Of a stretch of DNA of 64,000 bases, positions 61,953 to 64,000 are shown piece after piece (position 1 is the first letter of the stretch; each line of letters starts with the position of its first letter). Source of the DNA: JBFFMO01 sp041390025 (GTDB taxonomy: Bacteria; Myxococcota_A; Bradymonadia; Bradymonadales; Bradymonadaceae); assembly GCA_041390025.1 (NCBI GenBank), contig JAWKQR010000006.1, positions 124,001-188,000 on the forward strand, read 5' to 3'. The translations under genes were made by a program, and so were the position numbers. The notes beneath the pieces were generated by a model. It searched no databases. It saw nothing but the letters and a program-made list of their open reading frames with translations, and was not told where the DNA came from.

Positions 61953-63385
61953 TCGGGGGTGTGTTCGACTTTTTGGCTAAACAGCCGCAGCATCGCTGAC
62001 GTGTCAGGTTTTCGGATGTCTTGCGCTTCGTGTAGCTGGGGCTGGCTCGGTGGGTACCAAACCTGAAACTCTTGCCCGACCTTGAACGACTCCGAGACCT
62101 CCCGGGTGTACTCAAAGTTTCCGGTGCGGATCGGGAACGAGTACACGATCTCGGTGATCATGCGCTTCTGTTCATGGCTGTAGTTCTGGCGCACCTGTTT
62201 GATGGTGGCTTTTGCGGTCAACCAATCGGGTTTGGGCGCCTCCCACGCGTCGTGCACATAACGCGTGGCGACCATCGCGATTGTGATCATCAGGCCTGCT
62301 CCGCCGGTCAACGCTGCGATCAGGAACGTCGTCTCGAAGCCCACGACGAGCGCCTGCACGAGGAAATACACCACCGAAATCAGGGCGATGCCAAGCGCGA
62401 ACACCAAGAAAACATAGATGAAGTGGACGCCCGGAGACGAGGCTTTTTTCAGCGCTTTCTCGCGCTCCTTCTCGCGCTGCGCGATGTCACTCTCGATGCG
62501 CTTGACGTGAAACAACTGCCCCGACGCGATGCCGTTGAGGTCCTCGAGCACCTCGGCAGCCGTGCGATAGCGGTCGGCCAACATCGGTGCGCACATGCGC
62601 CCCAATACGCGTTTAAGCCCATCCGAGCTGCTGAGCTGCGCGATCAGGGCTTTGGCCTCGTTTCCGTGCATGTCTTGGGGCACTTTTCGGGTCAGGCACT
62701 CCAGAAGCGTAATGCCCAGTGCATAGATATCGGTCGCCGGAATCGCGCGCCCCATCAACTGCTCGGGGGACATGTAACCGTACGACCCGACGATCGTGGA
62801 CCCGCCACCCATGGTCAGGCGCACGACCTCGCGAACGGCGCCGAAATCCACCAACGTCGGCTTGCCATCCGAGCGCCGCAAGATCACGTTTTCGGGTTTG
62901 ATGTCGCGATGCACGACCGTAGGCTCGAGCCCGTGAAGGTAGGTCAGCACACCCAGCAAATCCCGCCCCAGCGTGATGATCTCGGACTCTTCAAAACGCT
63001 TCCCGGTGCGAAGCACGTCACGCAACGTCTCCCCATCCACCCACGTCTGCGCCAGGAAATAACAAACCCCATCGCCCTCGCCCTCGTGGAAGGAGTCGAT
63101 GTAACGCGGCACCAAATCGTGGTCGATGCGTTGCAATACCGCAGATTCACGCTGGAACAGCTCGAGGTCTTTCCAATCCGCCAGACGGGATGGGTACAGG
63201 GCCTTGATCGCCAAGCGCGTCCCGGTTTGTGCGTCGTCGGCGAGGAAGGTTCGCCCCATCGAGCCTTCACCGAGCACCGAGACACACGTGTAGCGTCCAT
63301 CCTTGAGGCTTCGCGGATCGCCGGGTTCCAACGCGCGTCTCTCGTTGGGGTCGGCCTCGGTCTGTGTTGTCGATTCTTCGCTCAA
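61949..63385 (-). CDS. Ser/Thr protein kinase with C-terminal membrane and DUF3592-like domain
   Basis: The product is 478 residues. The kinase domain at about 30-290 has LGEGSMGRTF, AIKALYPS, VVHRDIKPENVILR, LVDFGAVREV and SPEQL. A coiled coil (AQREKEREKALKKAS) leads to two transmembrane helices (IYVFLVFALGIALISVVYFL and one around FLIAALTGGAGLMITIAM). Then a small beta domain with IVYSFPIRTGNFEYTREVS and VWYPPSQPQL follows, similar to DUF3592. The kinase is cytoplasmic. Start overlaps the preceding gene's stop. Confidence 0.9.
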   Translation of the reverse strand: MSEESTTQTEADPNERRALEPGDPRSLKDGRYTCVSVLGEGSMGRTFLADDAQTGTRLAIKALYPSRLADWKDLELFQRESAVLQRIDHDLVPRYIDSFHEGEGDGVCYFLAQTWVDGETLRDVLRTGKRFEESEIITLGRDLLGVLTYLHGLEPTVVHRDIKPENVILRRSDGKPTLVDFGAVREVVRLTMGGGSTIVGSYGYMSPEQLMGRAIPATDIYALGITLLECLTRKVPQDMHGNEAKALIAQLSSSDGLKRVLGRMCAPMLADRYRTAAEVLEDLNGIASGQLFHVKRIESDIAQREKEREKALKKASSPGVHFIYVFLVFALGIALISVVYFLVQALVVGFETTFLIAALTGGAGLMITIAMVATRYVHDAWEAPKPDWLTAKATIKQVRQNYSHEQKRMITEIVYSFPIRTGNFEYTREVSESFKVGQEFQVWYPPSQPQLHEAQDIRKPDTSAMLRLFSQKVEHTPE

Positions 63386-64000
63386 AGCTTCGTCACGTTG
63401 AGTGTGTATGCGCCATTGACGTTGGTAAACTGTCCCACACCATCGACCACGATGAAATACGTGACGTTGGCGAGCAGGGTCGCGTCAACCGTAGCGGCCG
63501 GGTTAAAGCCTTTGGAGCCCCCACCAAGGCAGGCGGCGTTGGATGTACAGGCCGTGCGCACGTAAACAATCGACTGCCACGAGCTTGTGACCTCGAACCG
63601 GTAAGTGCCGTTGACGGTCGGTGTGAACGTGAAGACCTCGTCGTTCGAGGCGCCGCCGCCGCCGATCAATCCGGGGCAGCTGCCAAGCGGCGCGTCGTAA
63701 TCGTTCTGAGCGTCCGACGTGTCCCCGCTGAACGTGTACGGGAGTGCACCAATGACAAACGGGTTGGTGCAGGATTCGCCCGGTGCCGAGCCGTCATAAC
63801 AGGTCACTCCGTCGCCGGTGAAACCCGGGTTGCAGGCGCATTCAAAGCCACCGGGGGTGTTCGTGCACGTCGCGTTGACGTCACAATTGTCGCTCCCATT
63901 GGTGCACTCGTCGATGTCTGTGCATGTTGTGCCGTTGCCGGTAAATCCATCTGGGCATGCGCAGGTAAATCCTGTCAGCGTGTCGATGCAGGTTGCGTTC
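63382..64000 (-). CDS. Surface protein with calcium-binding EGF-like repeats, 5' end outside window
   Basis: The frame is open to the window edge, so the N-terminus is missing. It shows two EGF-like modules in the last 200 bases, with DIDECTNGSDNCDVNATC and GFECACNPGFTGDGVTCYDG (the D-I-D-E-C Ca2+-binding start). These are followed by a beta-sandwich of about 130 residues resembling the PPC domain (EVFTFTPTVNGTYRFEV, NVTYFIVVDG). It is secreted by inference. Its TGA overlaps the kinase ATG, so it is likely co-transcribed with the kinase pair. Confidence 0.85.
   Translation of the reverse strand, partial: NATCIDTLTGFTCACPDGFTGNGTTCTDIDECTNGSDNCDVNATCTNTPGGFECACNPGFTGDGVTCYDGSAPGESCTNPFVIGALPYTFSGDTSDAQNDYDAPLGSCPGLIGGGGASNDEVFTFTPTVNGTYRFEVTSSWQSIVYVRTACTSNAACLGGGSKGFNPAATVDATLLANVTYFIVVDGVGQFTNVNGAYTLNVTKL

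Noticed and set aside
62494..62509. GACGTGAAACA as a parS site
   Set aside because: The CACGTG core is broken and the left half is poor.
62072..63565. 497-codon plus-strand open frame
   Set aside because: Antisense to the membrane kinase and the EGF-like gene; no domain recognised.

Overview
This looks like a high-GC chromosomal segment from a member of the Myxococcota, possibly Bradymonadia-like; that placement is inference. The signs are an unusual density of predicted lipoproteins with Asp/Ala/Asn-rich linkers behind the lipobox, a MYXO-CTERM-type C-terminal anchor, Cys-rich EGF-like surface proteins, eukaryote-like Ser/Thr kinases and TPR proteins. No rRNA, tRNA or CRISPR array was seen. 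Five close matches to the ParB-binding parS 16-mer (17929, 30570, 32552, 45871, 53393) suggest an origin-proximal location. Layout: 1-4.6 kb holds a truncated NADAR protein, a frameshift-riddled PA14/Calx-beta surface protein and two tandem paralogous lipoproteins. 4.6-13 kb holds an S1-domain RNA-binding protein, a Na+/Ca2+-type antiporter, three lipoproteins (one an alpha/beta hydrolase) and a membrane protein. 13-18 kb is a metabolic run on the plus strand: PPK2 kinase, amidinotransferase-fold enzyme, GH1 glycosidase and an amidohydrolase interrupted by one TAG. 18-30.5 kb holds TPR, AgmX-like and Cys-rich proteins, a secreted esterase, several lipoproteins, one decayed lipoprotein gene and short dispersed palindromic repeats. 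30.5-42.3 kb is an accessory hot spot. A 5.4-kb segment bounded by 65-bp direct repeats carries a DUF6932-like nucleotidyltransferase with a coupled partner, an Mrr-like nuclease fused to a STAND NTPase, and a decayed metallopeptidase. Next come a decayed IS3 element, two apparently A/T-richer lipoprotein genes and an IS66 remnant. Finally, a four-gene translationally coupled cassette (caspase-like protease, TIGR04255-like protein, single-pass membrane protein, unknown) lies between a partial and the intact copy of an acyl-CoA dehydrogenase gene. A third decayed copy of that gene's 3' end lies inside the first island. 42.3-55 kb is backbone on the minus strand: acyl-CoA dehydrogenase, cheR, cheB, dnaX, aminotransferase V, EF-hand protein, TPR protein, a type III export core (sctU, T, S, R and a FliO-like protein), a receiver protein and an Hpt-REC-REC protein. 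55-64 kb holds an M48 protease, a TPR/small-protein/CDP-alcohol phosphotransferase operon, a NERD-helicase, and an overlapping operon of an EGF-like surface protein, two Ser/Thr kinases and a tyrosine-phosphatase-like protein. The strongest candidates for undescribed biology are the caspase-like cassette, the nucleotidyltransferase pair and the nuclease-STAND protein. All three sit in the repeat-bounded accessory zone and look like anti-phage or self-killing systems, which is inference from domains and context.
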